NCBI GenBank assembly: GCA_946498265.1
Contig: CAMMNR010000048.1
Coordinates: forward strand, 1 to 11,425
Direction: 5' to 3'
Source: an uncultured Clostridium sp.
GTDB lineage: Bacteria; Bacillota; Clostridia; TANB77; CAG-508
Length of the DNA: 11,425 nt
The notes beneath the pieces were generated by a model. The model was not told the origin of the DNA. It was given only the letters and a program-made list of their open reading frames with translations, and did not search any database. This document shows, one piece after another, positions 5,931 to 11,425 of the stretch; position 1 is the first letter of the stretch, and every line of letters begins with the position of its first letter. The translations under genes were made by a program, and so were the position numbers.

Positions 5931-6878
5931 ATGAAAGATGAAAAGAAAGCAACACGTCAAAGTTATGGGGAAGCATTGTTAGAGTTAGGAAAGAAAAATA
6001 AAGATATTGTAGTTTTAGATGCAGATTTATCAGGAGCAACAAAAACAGAGTTATTTGCAAAAGAATTTCCAGATAGATTTTTAGATATGGGAATAGCTGA
6101 AAGCAATATGATGTCAACAGCAGCGGGGTTAGCAAGTTGTGGAAAAATACCATATGCAAGTACATTTGCAGTATTTGCAGCAGGGAGAGCATATGACCAA
6201 ATACGAAATAGTATATGTTATCCAAATTTAAATGTAAAAATATGTGCAACACATGCAGGAATAACAGTAGGAGAAGATGGAGCAACACATCAAATGATAG
6301 AAGATATCTCATTAATGAGAACATTACCAAATATGACAGTTATATCAACATCAGATGATATACAAACAAAATGGGCAGTAGAAGAGATATCAAAAATAGA
6401 AGGACCAGTATATCTAAGATTGGCAAGGTTAGCGACACCAATAATATATGAAGAAAATCAAAAATTTGAAATAGGAAAAGCAATCCAAATAGGGGAAGGA
6501 ACAGATGCAACAGTATTTGCTACAGGTGTGACAGTACAAGAAGCATTAAAAGCAAAAGAAGAGTTAGAGAAAAATGGGGTTAATATAAGGGTTGTAGACA
6601 TACACACAATAAAACCAATAGACAAAGAAATGATTATAAAATGTGCAAAAGAGACTAAATTGCTAATAAGTATAGAAGACCATAATATTATAGGAGGATT
6701 AGGTTCAAGTATTGCAGAAGTTTTAACAGAAGAATATCCAAAAAAATTGATAAGATTAGGAATAAAAGATACTTTTGGAAAATCAGGCAAAGCAGAGGAT
6801 TTAATGAAGTATTTTGGAATTACTGCTGAAAAAGTGTGCCAAGAGGGACGGGCTATTTTGGCACAAAAATTAAAATAA
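5931..6878 (+). CDS. Transketolase, C-terminal subunit
   Basis: This subunit carries the pyrimidine-binding and C-terminal domains, 315 aa, and completes the enzyme with the upstream gene. Key segments are LDADLSGATKT (29-39), the catalytic glutamate in DMGIAESNM (E57), STFAVFAAGRAYDQIR (78-92), and THAGITVGEDGATHQMIED (107-125). The C-terminal Rossmann-like domain spans about 180-300. ATG 5931 is chosen over in-frame GTG 5922, because the purine-rich AAGGAAGG (5911-5918) is too close to the GTG. Its last codons are unusual. Residues V302-Q312 are encoded by a copy of the GGGACGGGCTATT repeat, also found between pepV and the upstream subunit. A repeat therefore seems to have replaced or extended the native end, keeping the frame and a plausible helix, with the stop TAA ten bases beyond it. 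Catalytic residues are far from this region and intact. Confidence 0.93.
   Translation: MKDEKKATRQSYGEALLELGKKNKDIVVLDADLSGATKTELFAKEFPDRFLDMGIAESNMMSTAAGLASCGKIPYASTFAVFAAGRAYDQIRNSICYPNLNVKICATHAGITVGEDGATHQMIEDISLMRTLPNMTVISTSDDIQTKWAVEEISKIEGPVYLRLARLATPIIYEENQKFEIGKAIQIGEGTDATVFATGVTVQEALKAKEELEKNGVNIRVVDIHTIKPIDKEMIIKCAKETKLLISIEDHNIIGGLGSSIAEVLTEEYPKKLIRLGIKDTFGKSGKAEDLMKYFGITAEKVCQEGRAILAQKLK
6834..6865 (+). repeat. Single REP-like unit inside the 3' end of the transketolase gene
   Basis: Positions 6838-6865 match 26 of 28 bases of the left arm at 4839-4866. The unit is bounded by a perfect 8-bp inverted repeat, TGTGCCAA (6835-6842) and TTGGCACA (6858-6865). It is translated in frame as VCQEGRAILAQ. 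It lies 2 kb from the palindromic pair and in the same orientation as its left arm. Confidence 0.85.
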
Positions 6879-6913
6879 AAAAGAAACTAGATTATAAGGA
6901 TTTAGTTTCTTTT
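6879..6913. terminator. Bidirectional terminator between transketolase and fic
   Basis: AAAAGAAACTA (6879-6889) pairs perfectly with TAGTTTCTTTT (6903-6913) around a 13-base loop. T-rich tails lie on both strands. It sits directly between the converging transketolase (stop 6878) and fic (stop 6931), so it can end both transcripts. Confidence 0.75.
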
Positions 6914-6930
6914 ATAATATGCGATAATAA

Positions 6931-7524
6931 TTAAATTTTCTTTAAACAAAATGACAATATATTTTCAAGATTAGATGTATCTACTACAGATCTAATGCAA
7001 GCTGCTAGCATTTCTTTAGGATTGATATCTTGTAAATCTAGTAAATAGCCATTTTTAAAAGCTAATTGTCTTATGAATTCTCTTATAACACGTCCATTTC
7101 CTTCACGGAAAGGATGTAATACATTTAGTTCAGACATATAATATGCTAATCTTTTTATAAAAGTTTTAGTATCAAGATTTGCTAGATAATTTTCTTGTTT
7201 TAAATTATCTAGTAAATTTTTTAATTGTTCTTCGATATATTGCCATTCAGCAAAACTAAAATTATCTTTGGCGATATTTTCTGTTCTAAAAAGACCAGCA
7301 AAAGGATAAATATCTTCAAATAAAAATTTATGTATATTGATTAAATGATTAATATCAAAATTTCCTATATTATTATTTTGTCTTAGTTCAAATAATTTTA
7401 CTAGTGTGATTTTTCTTTCTAGTTCTTCTAGTAATTTGCTATCTTTTATATTGAATTTGTTTTTTAGTACATTACTATCTGGATAGCAATAGATTGAGTT
7501 TCTGGCTTCATATAAGTCACTCAT
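6931..7524 (-). CDS. Fic-domain AMP transferase, toxin of a Fic/antitoxin pair
   Basis: This 197-aa Fic protein of the stand-alone FicT/VbhT-like type transfers AMP from ATP to target proteins. Some relatives modify DNA gyrase and topoisomerase IV and stop growth; the target here is unknown. The active-site motif is complete: H137-PFREGNGR-145 followed by R148, in HPFREGNGRVIREF. The flap region is visible near residues 73-95 (YPFAGLFRTENIAKDNFSF). No inhibitory (S/T)xxxE(G/N) helix is obvious within the protein itself, consistent with a separate antitoxin. ATG 7524 follows GAAAGGATGATACT. The gene lies 44 bases downstream of a 55-codon gene on the same strand that looks like its antitoxin. 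It converges on transketolase with a shared terminator. The Fic call is certain; the toxin role is inferred from context. Confidence 0.92.
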   Translation of the reverse strand: MSDLYEARNSIYCYPDSNVLKNKFNIKDSKLLEELERKITLVKLFELRQNNNIGNFDINHLINIHKFLFEDIYPFAGLFRTENIAKDNFSFAEWQYIEEQLKNLLDNLKQENYLANLDTKTFIKRLAYYMSELNVLHPFREGNGRVIREFIRQLAFKNGYLLDLQDINPKEMLAACIRSVVDTSNLENILSFCLKKI

Positions 7525-7568
7525 AGTATCATCCTTTCAAAAGTGTTGAGAACCAACTATTGTATTTA

Positions 7569-7736
7569 TTAAATTGTTGTATTTTTAATATAATCAATCA
7601 TTTCATTCATTGAAATTTCTTTGTTATAATATTTTTTTAGCAAATTAATATCTTCATTTGTCACAAACATATCTTCAATTGCTAAATCTTTTCTTAAATT
7701 AGCAATGTCAAATTCAAATTTTTCATCTTCAGACAT
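7569..7736 (-). CDS. Small VbhA-like antitoxin of the Fic protein
   Basis: This 55-aa acidic protein starts at ATG 7736 with a very strong AAGGAGGT just upstream (7747-7740). The sequence runs NLRKDLAIEDMFVTNEDINLL (part), then KKYYNKEISMNEMIDYIK. This resembles VbhA-type Fic antitoxins (typical pattern A..ALEGM.VTEED....NGEIS.EE.I..I). In such antitoxins a helix with (S/T)xxxE(G/N) puts a glutamate into the Fic active site and blocks ATP binding. At the equivalent place here the sequence is D17-LAI-E21-D22. The glutamate is kept, but the Ser/Thr and the Gly/Asn are both Asp. It is followed by fic on the same strand, the standard antitoxin-first order. The assignment rests on size, position and short similarity. 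Confidence 0.75.
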   Translation of the reverse strand: MSEDEKFEFDIANLRKDLAIEDMFVTNEDINLLKKYYNKEISMNEMIDYIKNTTI

Positions 7737-7765
7737 ATTGACCTCCTTAAATTAAACACAATAAT

Positions 7766-7774
7766 ATTATATCA
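7766..7774 (-). promoter_or_regulatory. Extended -10 promoter of the antitoxin-fic operon
   Basis: On the minus strand TGA-TATAAT (7774-7766) is a perfect -10 with extended TGn. The -35 region is T-rich and weak. Transcription would start near 7759, about 12 bases before the strong RBS. Confidence 0.5.
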
Positions 7775-7829
7775 CAAAAACAAATAAAAAACTATAATTT
7801 TGTTAAAAAATCATATATTTTAAGATATT

Positions 7830-7844
7830 ATGGGGTTAGCTGGG
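7830..7844. other. Short G-rich motif resembling the sigK 3' element
   Basis: ATGGGGTTAGCTGGG (7830-7844) matches 13 of 15 bases of the reverse complement of 1882-1896. It stands out in AT-rich DNA. The rest of the non-coding stretch 7775-7959 shows nothing I recognise. Confidence 0.25.
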
Positions 7845-7959
7845 CCTGTAAATTGTAATAACTATGTCCTCAAAATGACAGAAAAGCCTACTATTGTTTT
7901 TATTAGATAAAAAGAAATGTGAATTTTGTGTAAATTTTTTAAAATGAAGAAAAAAGGAG

Positions 7960-8008
7960 AAAAATGATAGAAAAAGTAAAAAAACCAATAATTTCTATCA
8001 TTTTTTTA
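7960..8008 (+). terminator. Intrinsic terminator-like hairpin upstream of ftsE
   Basis: AAAAATGATAGAAA (7960-7973) pairs perfectly over 14 bp with TTTCTATCATTTTT (7992-8005), loop 18 bases, followed by further T. It lies before the ftsE promoter, so it probably shields ftsEX from upstream transcription rather than attenuating it. The left arm contains an ATG preceded by AAAGGAG (see findings). Confidence 0.65.
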
Positions 8009-8019
8009 TTAAAAAACTA

Positions 8020-8048
8020 TTGCAAAAAAGGAACTTTATTGTTATGAT
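8020..8048 (+). promoter_or_regulatory. Sigma-A promoter of the ftsEX operon
   Basis: TTGCAA (8020-8025), a 17-base spacer and TATGAT (8043-8048) preceded by TGT form a good extended promoter. Transcription starts near 8055, and GAGGAG precedes ATG 8099. Confidence 0.65.
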
Positions 8049-8098
8049 AAAAAAGAATATAATGTAATATGTAGAATAGTGTAAATGAGGAGATAATA

Positions 8099-8785
8099 AT
8101 GATTGAATTTAGAAATGTTACAAAGACATATGAAACAGGAACAAAAGCTGTGAAAAATGCTAATTTTGTGGTAAATAAAGGTGAATTTGCATTTTTAGTA
8201 GGATCATCAGGAAGTGGAAAGTCAACATTGATAAAATTAATTCTAAAAGAAGAAGAACCAACATCAGGACATATCATAATAAATGGAAAAGATACAACAT
8301 TTTTAAAACCTAATAGAGTTCCATATTTAAGAAGAAGTATGGGAGTTGTTTTTCAGGATTTCAGATTGTTACCAGATAAAACAGTATATGACAATGTAGC
8401 ATATGCAATGTATATTGTAAGGGCTACACCTAGACATATAAGAAGACAGGTTCCAATGGTTCTTTCATTAGTAGGTTTAAGTGGAAAAGCGAAGATGTAT
8501 CCAAATGAATTGTCAGGAGGAGAGCAACAAAGAGTAGCTTTAGCAAGAGCATTAGTTAATAATCCATCAATGTTAATAGCTGATGAACCAACAGGAAATT
8601 TAGATCCAGATACAGCATGGGATATAATGAATTTATTAAATGAAATAAATATGAGAGGAACAACAGTTGTTGTTGCAACACATGCTAAGGATATAGTTGA
8701 CAAAATGAAAAAAAGAGTTATACAGATAAATAAAGGCGAAATAGTTAGAGATGATAAAAAAGGTGGGTATGATAGTGAAATATAA
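8099..8785 (+). CDS. ftsE: Cell-division ABC transporter ATP-binding protein FtsE
   Basis: This is the cytosolic ATPase of the FtsEX complex, 228 aa, the normal length. ATP hydrolysis is thought to move FtsX and so activate wall hydrolases outside the membrane. All ABC motifs are present: Walker A GSSGSGKST (35-43), Q-loop VVFQDFRLLPDKTVYDNV (Q86), signature LSGGEQQR (138-145), Walker B MLIADEP (158-164) with D-loop GNLD, and H-loop VVVATHA (H195). The RLLPDKTVYDN sequence after the Q-loop is typical of FtsE rather than LolD/MacB. ATG 8099 follows GAGGAGATAAT. It is the first gene of a four-gene operon and overlaps ftsX by 17 bases, suggesting translational coupling. Confidence 0.95.
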   Translation: MIEFRNVTKTYETGTKAVKNANFVVNKGEFAFLVGSSGSGKSTLIKLILKEEEPTSGHIIINGKDTTFLKPNRVPYLRRSMGVVFQDFRLLPDKTVYDNVAYAMYIVRATPRHIRRQVPMVLSLVGLSGKAKMYPNELSGGEQQRVALARALVNNPSMLIADEPTGNLDPDTAWDIMNLLNEINMRGTTVVVATHAKDIVDKMKKRVIQINKGEIVRDDKKGGYDSEI

Positions 8786-9674
8786 CATATTTGGATATTT
8801 AATAGGTGAAGGATTTAGTAATGTATTTAAAAATAAAAAGTCAACTGGTGCTTCTCTTATGATAATGTGTGCAACTATGATAATTTTTGGAATCTTTTTG
8901 ATTTTAGGTGAAAATATAAATCATATAGTACAAGAAGTAGAATCAATCCAAGGTTTAGAAGTTTTTATTAAAGATGAAGCGACAGATGAGCAGGTAAAGA
9001 AATTAGAAGAAGATATAAGAGCAATGGATGGAGTTAGTACAGTTACATATAAATCAAAAGAACAAGCGCTTGAACAAATGAAAGAAAGATTTGAGGATAA
9101 ACAATATTTATTAGAAGGATATGAAGAAAATAACATATTTCCAGCTTCTTATATTGTTAATTTATCAGATTTGGAAAAAAGTCAAGAAATAAAAGCTAAA
9201 ATAAAGACTTTAGAAGGAGTTAAAAGAGTTCAAAGTAAAGATGAAACAGTAACAACATTGGTAAATTTAGCAAATGGAATTAAAGTTGTAACAGGAGTAA
9301 TACTTATATTATTAGTTATAATATCAATATTCATAATTTCAAATACTATAAAACTTACAGTACATGCAAGAAGAAAAGAAATTTCAATTATGAAATATGT
9401 AGGGGCAACTAATGGTTTTATAAGATGGCCATTTATAGTTGAAGGTATGATTATAGGTGTATTAGCAAGTATTATATCAATTGTTATAGTAGGAATTTCA
9501 TATAGTTACATAGCAGAAAGTCTTGTTAATTCTGAGTTCTTACAAACTATAAATATGAGTCTAGTAAGCTTTGGCGATATGTTTAATTCTATAATATTTG
9601 TATATATGTTATTAGGTATAGGAATAGGAGCTTTAGGAAGTATAATTTCAATGAGAAAATATTTAAAAGTATAA
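8769..9674 (+). CDS. ftsX: Cell-division ABC transporter permease FtsX
   Basis: This is the membrane partner of FtsE, 301 aa from ATG 8769. This start has AAGGTGGG close upstream and gives MIVKYNIFGYLIGEGFSNVF. An in-frame ATG at 8751 would add six residues and lacks a better RBS. The topology is typical: a cytoplasmic N-terminus, TM1 about 28-48, an extracellular domain about 50-170 (GLEVFIKDEATDEQVKKLE, ASYIVNL), TM2 172-194, TM3 222-247 and TM4 271-294. The conserved RRKEISIMKYVGATNGFIRWPFIVEG segment (201-226) contacts FtsE. The extracellular loop should bind the coiled-coil region of the hydrolase encoded 10 bases downstream. Confidence 0.95.
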   Translation: MIVKYNIFGYLIGEGFSNVFKNKKSTGASLMIMCATMIIFGIFLILGENINHIVQEVESIQGLEVFIKDEATDEQVKKLEEDIRAMDGVSTVTYKSKEQALEQMKERFEDKQYLLEGYEENNIFPASYIVNLSDLEKSQEIKAKIKTLEGVKRVQSKDETVTTLVNLANGIKVVTGVILILLVIISIFIISNTIKLTVHARRKEISIMKYVGATNGFIRWPFIVEGMIIGVLASIISIVIVGISYSYIAESLVNSEFLQTINMSLVSFGDMFNSIIFVYMLLGIGIGALGSIISMRKYLKV

Positions 9675-9684
9675 AGGAGAAAAC

Positions 9685-10917
9685 ATGCGTAAAATTTTAT
9701 GTGTTGTTTTAGCTTTTGTAATTTGTAGTTTTACTTTATTTTCAGCAGTAAGAGCAGAAGAAATTGATGATTTACAAACTAGGCAACAAGAATTGCAAAA
9801 TCAATTAGATGATGCAAATGGAGAACTAGAAGGAGTACAAAGTGATTTATCAGAAAACTTGCAACAAGTACAAAAGCTAGATGAAAAAATAAGCAGTTCG
9901 CAAACTGAATTAGATGAATTAAATAATAAAATAATTGAATTGCAAAATACGATTGATGAAGTTGAAGGAAAACTGGCAGTTGCAGAAGAAAAATATTATA
10001 AGCAAAAAGATATAGCAGAACAAAGATTAGTTGCAATATATGAAGAAGGAGAAACACAATATTTAGATGTTGTATTATCATCTAAAAGTATTTCAGATTT
10101 TTTATCAAATTATTTCTTAGTAACTGAACTTGCAACATATGATGCAGAGATATTAGAAGATTTAGAAAAGCAAAAAAATGAAATAGAGACAAACAAAAAG
10201 AAATTAGATTCTTCGAAAGAAGAATTAGCAACAATAAAAGCAAATCAAACTAAAACAGCAACAATATTAAAAAACACCAAAACAGTAAGAGAGAATTTTA
10301 TTGCCAAGCTAACAGAAGAAGAAAAAAAGATACAAGCAGATATAGAAGAATATACAAGAAGATTTGAAGAAGTAAATGCAGAAATTTTGCAATTAGCATT
10401 ACAAGGAATAGATACAAAATATATAGGAGGAGTGTTGGCATGGCCAGTTCCAGGATATACCAGAATTACTTCGGAGTATGGAATGAGAACACATCCTATA
10501 ACAGGAGTATATAAATTACACACTGGTGTTGATATTAGTGCTCCAATGGGGGCAAACTTTATAGCAGCAAATGATGGAATAGTAACTAAAGCGGGAATGA
10601 ATAGTGCATATGGAAATATGGTTATAATTGACCATGGTGGAGGAATTTCTACATTATATGCACATGGATCAGAAATATTAGTACAAGTAGGACAAACTGT
10701 AAAAAAAGGAGATGCAGTATTAAAGGTTGGTTCAACAGGTTATTCAACAGGACCACATGCACATTTTGAAGTTAGAATAAATGGGGTTGTGACAGACCCA
10801 ATGCCATATATAACAAATGGATTGGTGCCAGAATCTCAAAATCAAGATACATCAAATGAAAACACAAGTACATCAGAGGAAAATACAAATGCAGAGCAAA
10901 ATAATGTAGTTCAATAG
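9685..10917 (+). CDS. Secreted coiled-coil M23 (LytM) peptidase, FtsEX-linked murein hydrolase
   Basis: This 410-aa exported protein resembles EnvC/PcsB/CwlO-type FtsEX partners in layout. A signal peptide (1-24, FVICSFTLFSAVRA) ends at AVRA before EE. Long coiled coils cover about 25-115 and 155-235. Between them is a helical hinge (RLVAIYEEGETQYLDVVLSS, 114-133, then SISDFLSNYFLV). The M23 domain is at 250-376, with zinc ligands H279 and D283 (HTGVD) and H360 in GPHAHFEVR, plus H327 (LYAHGS) and H358. All key residues are intact, so it should be an active endopeptidase rather than an EnvC-like regulator. The last 30 residues are a Ser/Asn/Glu/Thr-rich tail. The start is supported by AAGGAG right after the ftsX stop. 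Coupling to FtsEX is inferred from the operon. Confidence 0.92.
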   Translation: MRKILCVVLAFVICSFTLFSAVRAEEIDDLQTRQQELQNQLDDANGELEGVQSDLSENLQQVQKLDEKISSSQTELDELNNKIIELQNTIDEVEGKLAVAEEKYYKQKDIAEQRLVAIYEEGETQYLDVVLSSKSISDFLSNYFLVTELATYDAEILEDLEKQKNEIETNKKKLDSSKEELATIKANQTKTATILKNTKTVRENFIAKLTEEEKKIQADIEEYTRRFEEVNAEILQLALQGIDTKYIGGVLAWPVPGYTRITSEYGMRTHPITGVYKLHTGVDISAPMGANFIAANDGIVTKAGMNSAYGNMVIIDHGGGISTLYAHGSEILVQVGQTVKKGDAVLKVGSTGYSTGPHAHFEVRINGVVTDPMPYITNGLVPESQNQDTSNENTSTSEENTNAEQNNVVQ

Positions 10918-10955
10918 ATTATTTAAAGTTACTGTAGAAAAAAATGGAGGTTTTT

Positions 10956-11425
10956 ATGAAAGAAATCAGTCTCAAAATATTTGTAGCAATAGTTATAGCA
11001 ATTATGTTAGGATTACAAACTAGTTTATCATATGCAGTTTCACAGGAAGATATAGACTCTATAGATAGTCAAATAGAAGAGAAAAAAGAAGAATTAAACA
11101 ATATACAAACGGAAAAATCAGAGACTATGAAACAAGTAGAAGAATTAAATACTAAAATAAGTGATTACCAAGCACAAATAGATGAAATAGATGTAAAAAT
11201 AAATGATTTAAATAATAAAATACAAGAATCAGAAATAAGAATACAAGAAGCACAGGATAACTATGATAAACAAGAAGAGTTATTAGAAGCAAGATTAGTG
11301 GCAAATTACGAAGCAGGTGAAACGTCATTTTTAGATGTATTATTATCTTCTGATAGTATTACTGATTTGATTTCAAATTATTATCTAGTAACAGAAATAG
11401 CAACAAATGATGCAGAACTTTTAGA
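10956..11425 (+). CDS. Second secreted coiled-coil protein, paralog of the preceding M23 peptidase (cut by window end)
   Basis: ATG 10956 follows GGAGG (10946-10950) and opens a frame that stays open for 156 codons to the window edge. Its N-terminus (KIFVAIVIAIMLGLQTSLSYA) is a signal peptide. A heptad-rich coiled coil rich in I/L/E/K/N follows. The region RLVANYEAGETSFLDVLLSS, then SITDLISNYYLVTEIATNDAEL, aligns closely with residues 114-156 of the upstream gene. This indicates a tandem duplication of the N-terminal half. Whether it ends in an M23, NlpC/P60 or other hydrolase domain cannot be seen. It probably belongs to the same ftsEX transcript, 38 bases after the preceding stop. Confidence 0.85.
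   Translation, partial: MKEISLKIFVAIVIAIMLGLQTSLSYAVSQEDIDSIDSQIEEKKEELNNIQTEKSETMKQVEELNTKISDYQAQIDEIDVKINDLNNKIQESEIRIQEAQDNYDKQEELLEARLVANYEAGETSFLDVLLSSDSITDLISNYYLVTEIATNDAELL

Noticed and set aside
5809..6330. 173-codon open frame on the minus strand
   Set aside because: It is antisense to the transketolase C-subunit, is a Leu/Phe-rich low-complexity translation and has no RBS. It is a shadow.
7960..8008. Attenuator controlling ftsEX
   Set aside because: A good promoter lies downstream of the hairpin (8020-8048), so ftsEX can be transcribed without passing it. No riboswitch or T-box motif is visible.
1..11425. CRISPR array, prophage, insertion sequence or tRNA
   Set aside because: No regularly spaced direct repeats, phage or transposase proteins, or cloverleaf sequences were seen.

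Overview
The window is very AT-rich (A/T-ending codons, many ATA and AGA codons, strong GGAGG-type ribosome binding sites). It encodes an intact pro-sigma-K sporulation factor, a Firmicutes-type 6S RNA, split transketolase and FtsEX with secreted M23 hydrolases. This points to a low-GC spore-forming Clostridia/Firmicutes lineage, perhaps an uncultured gut clostridium. No species can be named from the sequence alone. Most genes are chromosomal housekeeping or accessory genes in short units. There is no insertion sequence, prophage, CRISPR array or tRNA.

Layout. Positions 1-143 are non-coding with two hairpins. A DUF368/PopT-type undecaprenyl-phosphate transporter gene (144-942, minus) is broken by a single extra base near 882. 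It diverges from sigK (1103-1831, plus), which keeps a hydrophobic pro-sequence. A hemolysin III/PAQR-like membrane protein follows (2092-2766, plus). The roughly 600-base gap after it is filled mainly by a 6S RNA gene (about 3085-3279, plus) with its own promoter, then a perfect 21-bp hairpin. A PepV-like M20 dipeptidase (3365-4765, minus) diverges from a two-subunit transketolase (5034-5861 and 5931-6878, plus). The dipeptidase/transketolase spacer holds a perfect 33-bp inverted repeat. A convergent minus-strand pair (7736-6931) is a Fic toxin with its small antitoxin. The right end is an operon: ftsE, ftsX, a secreted coiled-coil M23 peptidase, and a second paralogous coiled-coil protein cut off by the window end (8099-11425, plus).

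How the genes work together. FtsE (ATPase) and FtsX (membrane partner) would gate the adjacent EnvC/PcsB/CwlO-like M23 proteins during wall remodelling at division. PopT would recycle the lipid carrier used for wall synthesis. SigK drives late mother-cell sporulation genes. 6S RNA holds the housekeeping RNA polymerase in stationary phase. Transketolase serves the non-oxidative pentose phosphate pathway.

The most unusual signal is a dispersed REP/REPIN-like repeat with the core GGGACGGGCTATTTTGGCACA. One copy is a palindromic pair between pepV and tkt. Another forms the last codons of the transketolase C-terminal subunit. A probable relative supplies the C-terminal codons and stop of sigK. Other notable points are the popT frameshift, a degenerate inhibitory motif in the Fic antitoxin, and tandem FtsEX-linked hydrolase paralogs.
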